Assembly (NCBI GenBank): GCA_900541725.1
Contig: UQLB01000005.1
Location: 1 to 64,000 of the forward strand
DNA: 64,000 nucleotides
Source of the DNA: an uncultured Collinsella sp.
GTDB lineage: Bacteria > Actinomycetota > Coriobacteriia > Coriobacteriales > Coriobacteriaceae
Direction: 5' to 3'
Shown: in pieces, positions 50,479-58,967 of the stretch
How positions within the stretch are numbered: the stretch's first letter is position 1
How the letters are laid out: each line of letters starts with the position of its first letter
Translations under genes and position numbers: made by a program
The notes under the pieces: generated by a model
What the model was told of the DNA's origin: nothing
Seen by the model: only the letters and a program-made list of their open reading frames with translations
Database searches by the model: none

Positions 50479-52800
50479 CTATCTAATCAATTGTAGTATA
50501 TCTGCTTTCATGCAATTATCAACCAACTTGTTTAATTGCTCCTCGTTTGCCGATAGTCCCTCTTTTTTCAAAATGTCGCGCACCTCGTTCTTAGTAATCG
50601 GCTTTTCAAACAACGAAAGCAAAGCGAACGAAAAATCATTAACCGCACACATTCTATGGGTGGCACAACTCAGCAGTACTCTTAACCCCTCTTTTGAGCG
50701 TCCGACTTCTTTCACAAACGAACTTTTAACCAATTGAAAACCATTATCGTGCATTACATAATCGGCATCGATATTTGTATTCAGCAATCCATAATGCAAC
50801 AGTTCTTCTATCGCCCTTGTCAGCTCGAGGTCGCCCTGATCAAGGATAAGAGAAATGCTACAATCGGCCTCCAATAAACGGGCCAACTTAAGGTATACCA
50901 ACTGGGAAACAGCATAGACATGATGGTATTCAGAATTATAGAAGTAGGCAAATGGCTCAACGAGCACGACAGAGGTCTTGGAATCCAGCCAGATTCGATC
51001 AGCTGGATTTAGACTAGTTAGCCGTCGCTTTACTTTGGTCAAATGTCCCTTATACCTGACAGCGTGAATAGAATCTAGGATCCAGGTCACCTCTGAAATA
51101 TGAAGCCGCTGGGGCAAGTCAATTGTGTCGCTACCGTTTATGACCTCTTGCATATAAAAATCAATATGATGCTCATCAGATAAGGATTTTGCTTCATTTA
51201 AAGTTAAACCAGTGCCTGAAACATAATCCACTTCGAGGCGCAAATCCTCATATTGGGACTTCGGCATTACAGAGACACCATACTTATCGGGATGATTCCA
51301 AACATCCGACCCCATAACGAGACCAAAATTCGTAAATCCTCTCGTGGAATATGGAACACCACATACCTGTTTTGAATAATTCAAAACATTCTCTGTATAA
51401 GCTAAGGTGTTCAGAGCCTCTTCTTTAGTTTCGGTCGGAAAGCCAATCATAAAGAATAGATGAACAGGAATACCCGCATTGAGACAATCATGGATATTGC
51501 GATCAATCCAATCAACTCTCGTGTTCTTCTTCATTAGATCAAGAACTCTTTGGTTGTATGACTCGAGGCCAAACTGAATCTGCCTACATCCACTTTGGTA
51601 TATCTTGTTGAAAACGTCTGTACTTAGGGTTGGAGAGAACCTCGTTTCTCCATGCCAGAAAAACGTTTTTCCCGATGCGTTTATTTCATCCGCGAGTTGC
51701 TCCATTCTTTTGCCTTCGAATGTTTCATCCACAAAAGAGAAAACTCTCGTGCCGTATTTTTCATTTAACCGACACATTATTTCAAATACTCTCGATATAG
51801 GCATCTTTCGGTAACAACCACCGGTAGCACCGGGAATGGTGCAGAAGGCGCAATGATTAAAACACTGCCTAGAGGAATAAACCGGCAATATTAACTCAGG
51901 CATGAAGTATTTAGAAAGGGCGAAGCCATCGAAATCGGGAACTGTATCGTTGATAAATGTTTGCTCAATCCGATGGTTTTTATATATCTTTCCACCTTTA
52001 GCATGGCAAAGGTTTGGAACACAGTCGAGATTGTCATCACCGGAGTCAAGAGCCTCAAGAAGACGTGCAAGCGGCTCTTCGCCGTCATACATCATTATCG
52101 AATCAATGTATTCAAAAAAGGGATGCCATTCTTTCATGCAGTCATCTGCTAAACGAGTAATGTAATTGCCGCCCAATGAGACGTGTTTAACAGATGGACA
52201 TTCTTCTTTAATCAGTTTCGCTAACGTAACTGCAGAAATCAATTGGAAACAGCCGCTCACCGAAATCCCAATAAACTCAATTTTTTCCCTCTGAATACGC
52301 TTAAGAAAGGCAGTTTCATAGAAGGAAATAAACGGATTATGCAAGGTATCCGCAAGCGATTTCATTATTTCTGGTGTCGAATAATAATCATAGGGCAGAT
52401 CTATGGAGTTGAACGTGTATTTAACTCCATATGAGACGTGATTTATGATATAGAGTGCATTTCTAAAAATGTTTTCAGCATATTGTCTTTCTTTTAGATT
52501 AAAGTATCTCTTCGATCTGAAAATATCTTTTGCCTCGTCAACATTAAGTGCTGACTTTTGTATCAACTCGATTGTTAATTGAACATTCGAACTAAACGAA
52601 TCCTTTGATTCCCGATACCTTTTACAGCACTCTTCGACATGTCTATAAGATAGGAGGTCATCGTAAAATTCCACGTTTAAGTCAACGATGTCAACTTTAT
52701 ATTGTTCAACCTCTTGAAGATATGACTTCAAAACAGGCAAGGCAAGATACGGCCCCACTGGACTCCATCCTGGGGGAAATACTAAAAGCGTTTTAGGCAT
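50479..52800 (-). CDS. B12-binding-domain radical SAM enzyme
   Basis: The 773-residue protein opens with a cobalamin-binding-type domain (VFPPGWSPVGPYLALPVLKS to about residue 260), followed by a radical SAM barrel with the iron-sulfur motif CFNHCAFC (C-x3-C-x2-C) near residue 320. GVSVSGC-like GISVSGCFQL and FGLESYNQRVLDLMKK are also typical. The C-terminal 150 residues look like two small winged-helix units that could serve as peptide-recognition elements. It probably modifies the downstream 36-residue peptide, perhaps by methylation or crosslinking. It starts seven bases after the MFS stop. Confidence 0.9.
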   Translation of the reverse strand: MPKTLLVFPPGWSPVGPYLALPVLKSYLQEVEQYKVDIVDLNVEFYDDLLSYRHVEECCKRYRESKDSFSSNVQLTIELIQKSALNVDEAKDIFRSKRYFNLKERQYAENIFRNALYIINHVSYGVKYTFNSIDLPYDYYSTPEIMKSLADTLHNPFISFYETAFLKRIQREKIEFIGISVSGCFQLISAVTLAKLIKEECPSVKHVSLGGNYITRLADDCMKEWHPFFEYIDSIMMYDGEEPLARLLEALDSGDDNLDCVPNLCHAKGGKIYKNHRIEQTFINDTVPDFDGFALSKYFMPELILPVYSSRQCFNHCAFCTIPGATGGCYRKMPISRVFEIMCRLNEKYGTRVFSFVDETFEGKRMEQLADEINASGKTFFWHGETRFSPTLSTDVFNKIYQSGCRQIQFGLESYNQRVLDLMKKNTRVDWIDRNIHDCLNAGIPVHLFFMIGFPTETKEEALNTLAYTENVLNYSKQVCGVPYSTRGFTNFGLVMGSDVWNHPDKYGVSVMPKSQYEDLRLEVDYVSGTGLTLNEAKSLSDEHHIDFYMQEVINGSDTIDLPQRLHISEVTWILDSIHAVRYKGHLTKVKRRLTSLNPADRIWLDSKTSVVLVEPFAYFYNSEYHHVYAVSQLVYLKLARLLEADCSISLILDQGDLELTRAIEELLHYGLLNTNIDADYVMHDNGFQLVKSSFVKEVGRSKEGLRVLLSCATHRMCAVNDFSFALLSLFEKPITKNEVRDILKKEGLSANEEQLNKLVDNCMKADILQLIR

Positions 52801-52807
52801 ATCAACG

Positions 52808-53995
52808 TCACATCTTTCGCAAATAATTCAATTGAAACGCAGCTACCATCATAATTGAAAATACACCAAGTCCTGTAACGAGAATTGAGAACATCGCGGT
52901 GCTCGTGAACAGCGAAACAAGGAGTGTTGAAATAACAACAGCAACCGATTGCAAAGACTCCCTAATTGAAAACAGGCTTATCGATTCAGATTCGTCTCTC
53001 GCCAAATCCTGCAGCGATGTTATGAGAAGCACATCTTGAATGGCGTTTCCGGCACCGACGATAAAAAGGAAAATAAACGATATCCCAGACGCATAACGAT
53101 AGCCAAACGCCAGATACGCACCGAGCGCAAGATACGTCACAAAACAATATGATTTAACGCAATCGGAACCACTAATTAAACGACCATATATTGTATTTCC
53201 GAACAACAGTCCGATTGTAAGACTACTCTGAAGGAATCCATATTGTATCGATGACGAGTCAAATTGCAATTGCGCTATAGCTGGCAAAAGAGAATTCAGA
53301 GAGCCGAATGCCACGCCACTAGAAATATCGATTAATAGGAAACCAATTGCCAAGTGCTTCGCGCTAAGATCACTAAATGCAGTCCTGTTTTTTTCATTTT
53401 TGCTTATCCCCTCTTTATCATTAACCTCGATAACCGACGGAACATCTCGCAGCAACCAGAACGACGCGGCAAAAGAAAGCGCGTCTAATGCAAGAACAGC
53501 CTCCGCCCCAAATTGAGCGACAACAAAACCGCCGGCAACTGGCCCCAGAACCATCATCAAATTCTGCAGAAACCCAAACGAATTATTAATTACGTCGCGA
53601 TTGATACTATTCGTATTGGCTCTTAACAACGAGTAAAAGCAGGGCATTTCAACCGTTCGGCAAAGCGATACCGCGCACGTAATAGCAAACATACTCCATT
53701 TACTATCAACAAAAATATAGCAAACGAATAATCCCGCGCGAATTAAGTCTGCCAATCTCATGGCCTGCAGTGTCCCGATACCCATCTTCTGAGGCAGCTG
53801 CGCGAGCGAAACTGAAAACAGAGAGGGGGCAAATCTGCAGCAGACCATCAAAGCAGTTGCAGAAACATCGTGAGTTACCTCGTAAATCAGCATTGGCAAA
53901 GCAATATTCGCACACCAATTGCCTATTTCGCTTATCCCTCTAGCAATATATAGGACCCGAACCGGATGGCTAGCTCTCAATACCGTGAACATCAC
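52808..53995 (-). CDS. MFS exporter of the radical-SAM cluster
   Basis: The 395-residue product has about twelve hydrophobic segments and resembles EntS-like major facilitators (VLYIARGISEIGNWCANIALP, LGPVAGGFVVAQFG). It likely exports the matured peptide or a related product. The start is GTG 53995 or ATG 53992, with GAGG upstream; it overlaps the end of the DUF2087 gene by 26 bases. Composition is AT-rich like its neighbours. Confidence 0.85.
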   Translation of the reverse strand: MMFTVLRASHPVRVLYIARGISEIGNWCANIALPMLIYEVTHDVSATALMVCCRFAPSLFSVSLAQLPQKMGIGTLQAMRLADLIRAGLFVCYIFVDSKWSMFAITCAVSLCRTVEMPCFYSLLRANTNSINRDVINNSFGFLQNLMMVLGPVAGGFVVAQFGAEAVLALDALSFAASFWLLRDVPSVIEVNDKEGISKNEKNRTAFSDLSAKHLAIGFLLIDISSGVAFGSLNSLLPAIAQLQFDSSSIQYGFLQSSLTIGLLFGNTIYGRLISGSDCVKSYCFVTYLALGAYLAFGYRYASGISFIFLFIVGAGNAIQDVLLITSLQDLARDESESISLFSIRESLQSVAVVISTLLVSLFTSTAMFSILVTGLGVFSIMMVAAFQLNYLRKM

Positions 53996-54251
53996 GATTA
54001 ACCTCGTATTTCAGGCCTCGTTCATCCCTTAATAGGAATCCATAATCAACCAAGTACCGCCTCAACACGGCATAATCAGGATAGAGCTGTGACAGCACAC
54101 GATTAACCTGAAGCTCCGTATAACTTGTATTTAATTCAAAGAAAGAGACGGCCCATAGCAGCATGATTCTTTTATAGCTTTCCTTTTTTGGAATTGAAAC
54201 CAGCTCGCCATTCTTGAGAAATCGTTTTTTAAAGTCTATTAGCTCATCCAT
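53970..54251 (-). CDS. DUF2087-domain protein, probable regulator
   Basis: The 93-residue product matches DUF2087: KRIMLLWAVSFFELNTSYTE, then VNRVLSQLYPDYAVLRRYLVDYGFLLRDERG. Such domains accompany HTH regulators and are thought to control transcription. GGAGG precedes the start. A direct repeat GCGTATG (complement at 54267-54273 and 54291-54297) lies just upstream and could be its binding site. It heads the radical-SAM operon. Confidence 0.78.
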   Translation of the reverse strand: MDELIDFKKRFLKNGELVSIPKKESYKRIMLLWAVSFFELNTSYTELQVNRVLSQLYPDYAVLRRYLVDYGFLLRDERGLKYEVNRDVHGIES

Positions 54252-54330
54252 TCACATCCTCCATTTCATACGCATCTAATACTAAAAATGCATACGCTTT
54301 AGGTCATCGCATTCGGCTTCTTTATTCGAA

Positions 54331-54612
54331 CTAAACTCGAACTAATCTAAATGATTTGCTCAAACACTCTTCGAAAGCTCGTTTTTCACTCTGAGTAAAA
54401 TGCCCTTCCCAGTCAGTCCACGAACAGGAAGGCAACTCACAGCGAGCGGAGTCGAAGCCCTCTGCCGTCGGTCGTTCAAAATGCACGACAACCTTTTCGA
54501 TATCCTCATCTGCAATCAGGTCAGAATGAACGACCTCGGTACCGTCTTCGAATGTCATATACGGGTACATCACGTAAACCACCTCGCAATCGTAAATCCA
54601 GTTTAGCATCAA
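54331..54612 (-). CDS. hypothetical protein with YPYMTFEDGTEV motif
   Basis: The frame of up to 93 residues contains YPYMTFEDGTEVVHSD and a FDSARCELPSCSW segment. These resemble small hypothetical proteins common on mobile elements of gut Firmicutes and Actinobacteria, where YPYM and FDSAECELPS are conserved. The start is uncertain (54612 or the internal Met at 54570). No function is known. It lies at the upstream edge of the radical-SAM island. Confidence 0.55.
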   Translation of the reverse strand: MMLNWIYDCEVVYVMYPYMTFEDGTEVVHSDLIADEDIEKVVVHFERPTAEGFDSARCELPSCSWTDWEGHFTQSEKRAFEECLSKSFRLVRV

Positions 54613-54745
54613 GCTATTGCACCAAAGACAGCAAGCCCCCCTTGATGAGTTGATGGTATCTGCTAAATGTCACGTACGATTCACATCTGGTGGGTACCCT
54701 GATGGCTGAATGAAACGAAGCAGATTTACGCCGGGAGGACCCCGT

Positions 54746-55690
54746 ATGACAACCAAGTACACCGACGCGCCGCGCACGCGCGTCATGACGCCGGCATCGC
54801 TCAACAACGGCGTGCACGAGAACCATTCCATCGGACAGACCATGGCCATCGCGCCCAAAAAGGGCCTGTTCGATGACATTTCCATTCCCCAGATCATCGC
54901 CGGCGCCGCAGCTGCTGCCACGAGCGTCGCGCTTGCCTCCAAGATCGGTATCGCCGGATCGGTGATCGGCGCTGCCGTGAGCTCGGTCATCACCGTTGTG
55001 TCCTCGCAGGTCTACCGCCACTTTATCTCTGCGAGCGCCGAAGCAATCAAGGGCACGCATGCCGCTGTCGACTACCCTGCCGGCGCCTACGAGCCCGTTG
55101 AGCCCGATGTCGAGGAGCACCTAGGTGGCGCCGCGACCACGCAGGAAATGCGCCAGGTTGCGGGACGCGCGACCACAGCGCGCGTCGCCCCTAACAGCCT
55201 GCGCGCCAAGGCCGCGGCAGAGTGCAGTCAGACGCAAAAGAAGGTCATCGTCTTCTCGATCGCCATCGCCATTGTCGCGGTCATCGCCTGCGCCGGTGCC
55301 ATCCTTATCACCACCGCCGGTGAGGGTCTGGGTGAGCGCCCCGAGCCAATCCTTTCGTCGCATACGACCGAGCACGACGCGGATAGCTCCGGTCAATCGC
55401 AAGGCCAGCAGGACGACCCGCAGGGCACCTCCACATCCACCGACTCGTCCTCGAACACCCCCGATCAGTCGCAGGACACCGATTCCTCTGTGAACAACAG
55501 CGGTACGCAATCCGGCACAACCGACTCAAGCCAAACGACTGACGGCTCTCAACCGAGCACGGGCGACCAGACGAGCGGCAATACATCGGGCACGGGATCT
55601 ACCGACAACAGCAGCACTAACAGCTCGGGCGGAACCGCGTCCGGCACGGCATCTGACAGCTCGAGCCAAGGCACGACGTCGGGCAACTAA
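54746..55690 (+). CDS. membrane protein with Ser/Thr-rich tail
   Basis: The 314-residue product has a hydrophobic region near residues 40-85 (Ala/Val-rich), another membrane segment at about residues 165-190 (VIVFSIAIAIVAVIACAG), and a low-complexity tail of Ser, Thr, Gly, Asp and Gln (residues 205-314). The tail is probably extracellular and may be glycosylated. No family is recognised. GGGAGGA precedes the start. Confidence 0.7.
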   Translation: MTTKYTDAPRTRVMTPASLNNGVHENHSIGQTMAIAPKKGLFDDISIPQIIAGAAAAATSVALASKIGIAGSVIGAAVSSVITVVSSQVYRHFISASAEAIKGTHAAVDYPAGAYEPVEPDVEEHLGGAATTQEMRQVAGRATTARVAPNSLRAKAAAECSQTQKKVIVFSIAIAIVAVIACAGAILITTAGEGLGERPEPILSSHTTEHDADSSGQSQGQQDDPQGTSTSTDSSSNTPDQSQDTDSSVNNSGTQSGTTDSSQTTDGSQPSTGDQTSGNTSGTGSTDNSSTNSSGGTASGTASDSSSQGTTSGN

Positions 55691-55724
55691 GCGCGTTTGC
55701 CTCTCATAGATAACCGACCTGCAT

Positions 55725-55758
55725 AACGGGCGCGAACCGGCAACGGTCGCGCCCGTTT
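55725..55758 (+). terminator. terminator after the Ser/Thr-rich protein
   Basis: AACGGGCGCGA and TCGCGCCCGTT pair, with ACCG/CGGT inside and a short loop, followed by TTT. Confidence 0.75.
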
Positions 55759-55828
55759 GCCTTGGGCGACGAGATGGCAAGCCCCGTGCGATGGTAAGAT
55801 GCTTTGGTGTGTAAAGAGGAGATTTGCC

Positions 55829-57136
55829 ATGAGCAAGACAATAGTTAGGCCCACGCTTTCGCTGGGCAACCACATCTATCTGTATCGCCTGCTGCGCGAT
55901 GCAATCGGATGCGGCAAGCAAACGTTTATGACGCAGGTCGAGGAGGCACTCGCCGCTGGTGACATGGCCGCTTATGACCTGGGCTTCGAGTCCACGCGCG
56001 AGCTGCTCGAGGAGCTCGACGACTGCATTAAGCTGACCGTCTTTAAGGGCGGTCGCCTGTATGCCACTGTCATCGCCAACGAGGCCTGGGATGCCGCCCT
56101 TGCCAAGGGCGAGGACAAGCCCAAGGCAGCCAAGGGAGCCAAGCAGTCCTACAAAAAGAAAAAACGCGGCGAGAAGGACCTCAAGGCCGTGCGTCCCAAG
56201 CACGTTAAGCGTCCCGAGCCCGAGCCCGTGGCCGAAGTCGCTCCGGAGCCCGAGCCCGAGCCCGAGATCGAAGCCGCTATTGAGGTAACAGCAGAAGCCG
56301 AAACCGAAATCACTGCCACGACCGATCCCAAAGTCATATCCGAGCAGGAAGCCACTACGGAGCTCAACGAGGCTCCCAAGTCGACACCCGAAGAAGCCGC
56401 TAGCCAACCTGAGGCGCCTGCGCTCCAAAACAGCGATGTCTTTGGCGACGAGGCCGAGGACGATCAGCCCGAAGAGCCCGCAGAACAGGACGCTACCGAG
56501 GCGGCATCGGAGCCCGAGGCACCGCAGCCTGCCATCTCACTCACGGTCGTCTATGACCCCGAGAACGCCAACGCCGGCATCACCACCATGGCGTCCACGC
56601 CCATCGAGGCAAAGTCGAGCGTCGAGGACGAGAACGCGACGCAGGTTGAGGTTGAAACTGCAGCTGCAGACGCGCCCGCCACCGTGGAGCCCGCAGATTC
56701 CACGATCAAGCCGGAAGCGACGCCAGAGCCCGCACCCGTCATCAAATCCGTGCCCACCTCTGCTTGCGAACAAATTCCCGCACCGGCACCGGCTTCGGCA
56801 CCCGCAGCGGCCCCAGCCCCCGCACCCGCAGCACCGACCATCCCCGAGGACTTCCCCGTCGATTTCGCAACCGAGGTCTTCTGCCCCGGCCCGCTTCTGC
56901 ACCAGTTGTCGACCTATCTCCCCTACGGCGCCGACACGCTCGGCATTGTCGGCGAGTACTACTGGATCGCCCGCGAGCGCGGTACCATCGAGGCCGCGCG
57001 AAACCGCGCAAGCTTCCCCCTGTGCTACACGCAGGCCGGCGAGCGCCGCGAGGTTACCGTGCGCATCCGCCGCAACACCACCGGCGGTCTCGGAGCCGCC
57101 TGGGGCATCGACAAGGTCGAAGCCCCGGTCGAGTAA
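55829..57136 (+). CDS. protein with conserved ends and long acidic Pro/Glu/Ala linker
   Basis: The 435-residue product has an N-terminal module of about 95 residues (SLGNHIYLYRLLRDAIG, FMTQVEEALAAGDMAAYDLGF), a Lys-rich patch, then about 250 residues of acidic low complexity rich in Pro, Glu, Ala and Thr. A C-terminal module of about 85 residues follows (CPGPLLHQLSTYLPYGAD, TVRIRRNTTGGLGAAWGIDKV). No signal peptide is seen. Function unknown. AGAGGAG precedes the start at 55829; a longer frame from 55757 lacks support. Confidence 0.75.
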   Translation: MSKTIVRPTLSLGNHIYLYRLLRDAIGCGKQTFMTQVEEALAAGDMAAYDLGFESTRELLEELDDCIKLTVFKGGRLYATVIANEAWDAALAKGEDKPKAAKGAKQSYKKKKRGEKDLKAVRPKHVKRPEPEPVAEVAPEPEPEPEIEAAIEVTAEAETEITATTDPKVISEQEATTELNEAPKSTPEEAASQPEAPALQNSDVFGDEAEDDQPEEPAEQDATEAASEPEAPQPAISLTVVYDPENANAGITTMASTPIEAKSSVEDENATQVEVETAAADAPATVEPADSTIKPEATPEPAPVIKSVPTSACEQIPAPAPASAPAAAPAPAPAAPTIPEDFPVDFATEVFCPGPLLHQLSTYLPYGADTLGIVGEYYWIARERGTIEAARNRASFPLCYTQAGERREVTVRIRRNTTGGLGAAWGIDKVEAPVE

Positions 57137-57176
57137 AAAAGGCCTCGGATAGCCAATTGACCATCCGAGGCCTTTT
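57137..57176 (+). terminator. terminator after the acidic-linker protein
   Basis: A 14-base perfect stem (AAAAGGCCTCGGAT/ATCCGAGGCCTTTT) with a 12-base loop, immediately downstream of the stop codon. Confidence 0.92.
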
Positions 57177-57189
57177 GAATTCAGGCCTT

Positions 57190-57582
57190 TTAGTTGTCAT
57201 CGGTGCATATAGACACCAGAGAAGCAAGCTCATCCTCAAGTTGCGGAGCAAAGTATCTAAAAGAAACCTGCGCTCCAGTCGGTATCGACTCAATCATATT
57301 CGCAGCATTATCTGAGACTCGGTACGGTGCAGTTTCACCTGTCTTTAAATCCTCTATTGAGCAGACAGCGTCTTCAGCATCAACCGACCTAAGCACGCCT
57401 TTTCCTTGTAACATCACATCGGCATGCCCGCCAGCTATTTCTAATGAACCTGAGTCTGTCGCAGTCACTTCTCCGGAACCTCCGCGCGATATCTCTTCCT
57501 TTGTTGAACAGCCCACCAATGAAGCCATCAGCACCAAAGACAGGGCTAGACGAATCGCCCTACTTCGAAAAAGTCGTTCCAT
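57190..57582 (-). CDS. small lipoprotein
   Basis: The 130-residue product has a basic start, hydrophobic LALSLVLMASLVG and the lipobox cysteine at residue 25 (LVGCST), so it is a membrane-anchored lipoprotein. The mature part is not assigned to a family. The start at 57582 lies inside the end of the upstream cysteine-peptidase-like gene (23-base overlap), so the pair is translationally coupled. It is AT-richer than neighbouring genes. Confidence 0.75.
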   Translation of the reverse strand: MERLFRSRAIRLALSLVLMASLVGCSTKEEISRGGSGEVTATDSGSLEIAGGHADVMLQGKGVLRSVDAEDAVCSIEDLKTGETAPYRVSDNAANMIESIPTGAQVSFRYFAPQLEDELASLVSICTDDN

Positions 57583-58687
57583 AAGTCCACGCATAATAGC
57601 TCTGATCATACTTCAGGAAGGATAAAGATGAATTCCAGCCGTCCGCTATGCCAATCATCTGCCTTGTCTCTCCAGTTTTCTTACCAGTAAGTGTGGCGTA
57701 AGCCTCCGCTGTTACAGAATGGGCTGATCCGTTGTACAAACTCGCATGTAAAACATTCGGTCTATTAGAGTTAATCTCATTTTGAATGCTCGCGATAGCC
57801 GGAGAGGAGACAGTGCGGGCGATAAGAGTACTTCCTCTGCTTGCGCAGTAATTTGTAAACCCCGTTGCACAGGTTGATATCGGCGTTCCACCCAAAACAA
57901 CGCCGGGAACAGTCTGTTCTTCATCGGAAAGAGCATGGGTATTGGTGTAACTCCATATCTGCATATATTGCGAAGGGTCGCTATATAAATTGGCAATGCC
58001 ATACAGTTCCGCAACGTTCGAAAAAGCTGTCACCATACAAGCATAGTGGGCGGTAAGCCTCTTAATCTCGCTTTCATCATATGACATAAACTGAGAAATG
58101 GAACGAAATCCAGATACTGTGTAATCCTGCATTTGAGTTGCGTAAATTACAACATCGTTCCAGCTTGAAGGTTTATTCGATAAAACGACAGGCCGTCCTT
58201 CTATGGAAACAGCCGGGATTGTTCTTCCGCAATTTGTTGTTATTGAACCGTCCAAAGATTGCACGCCGAATTCGAATGGATTGATCATTACGACTGGGTT
58301 ATTGAAAGAATAAGACTCGACACCAAGATCTCCTCCCCGATCCATAGGGCTGACTAAGCCGTCTCCAAAACGATATCCCGTAAGTATTTCATCATCTGAA
58401 GCATCTAAAACCAAATAGCCCGCGGCTCTATTGGATGTCACAACCGGAACAATGTAACCAAGCGGGGACCCATCAACATCTACAAAAGGAATAGGGTCAG
58501 AAGGCGTATACGAATAGCCGAGGAGTCCCTTTATATATTTATCGGCAAGCTCTTGCGCAATTTCAGAAGTAAATTGTATCTGCTCACCATCAATATTGCC
58601 CGTCGAAGCAAAAACCTCTTTCGGACGTGCGGCTAAGGCGACAATTGAAGACGCGACAAGTTGCAGAAAACGACGACGCGAAAGCAT
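57560..58687 (-). CDS. Tat-exported cysteine-peptidase-like protein
   Basis: The 375-residue product begins with a twin-arginine signal (SRRRFLQ at residues 3-9, then VASSIVALAA), so it should be exported folded. A prodomain-like segment (GYIVPVVTSNRAAGYLVLDAS) is followed by a papain-like region with a candidate nucleophile in HYACMVTAFSNVAELYG and a histidine in LYNGSAHSVTAEA, resembling C10/C39-like peptidases. Assignment is tentative. It is AT-rich and paired with an overlapping lipoprotein gene. Confidence 0.7.
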   Translation of the reverse strand: MLSRRRFLQLVASSIVALAARPKEVFASTGNIDGEQIQFTSEIAQELADKYIKGLLGYSYTPSDPIPFVDVDGSPLGYIVPVVTSNRAAGYLVLDASDDEILTGYRFGDGLVSPMDRGGDLGVESYSFNNPVVMINPFEFGVQSLDGSITTNCGRTIPAVSIEGRPVVLSNKPSSWNDVVIYATQMQDYTVSGFRSISQFMSYDESEIKRLTAHYACMVTAFSNVAELYGIANLYSDPSQYMQIWSYTNTHALSDEEQTVPGVVLGGTPISTCATGFTNYCASRGSTLIARTVSSPAIASIQNEINSNRPNVLHASLYNGSAHSVTAEAYATLTGKKTGETRQMIGIADGWNSSLSFLKYDQSYYAWTYGTTFSK

Positions 58688-58743
58688 ATGTTCTTCTTTC
58701 TAGAGAAGCGACTTATAAGGTACTCCTATTCTATAATCTTTTT

Positions 58744-58755
58744 TGTAACGTTACA
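58744..58755. promoter_or_regulatory. palindromic operator upstream of the Tat protein gene
   Basis: TGTAACGTTACA is a perfect 12-base palindrome about 57 bases upstream of the start codon and next to AT-rich promoter-like sequence. It resembles the ACGTTA/TAACGT operator near the HigA-like gene. Confidence 0.4.
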
Positions 58756-58927
58756 GCACTGGTTATATTTCAATTCGATTTGCTTATGTCCTTGCAACCC
58801 AATGCGTCTTTACGTTTTAAACGGAATTAGAAAATCGCTCATAGCAAAAACGGGCTTTAATCCCAAAGAGATAACTTTGATTATGAATCAAACCAGCAGC
58901 CAGGGCATAGCTGCAGTGCAATTGCTA

Positions 58928-58958
58928 CAAGAAAGGCCGCCCTTGGTGGCGGCCTTTC
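58928..58958 (-). terminator. ettA terminator
   Basis: An 11-base stem (GAAAGGCCGCC/GGCGGCCTTTC) with a six-base loop, ten bases after the ettA stop codon. Confidence 0.85.
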
Positions 58959-58967
58959 TACTTGCTA

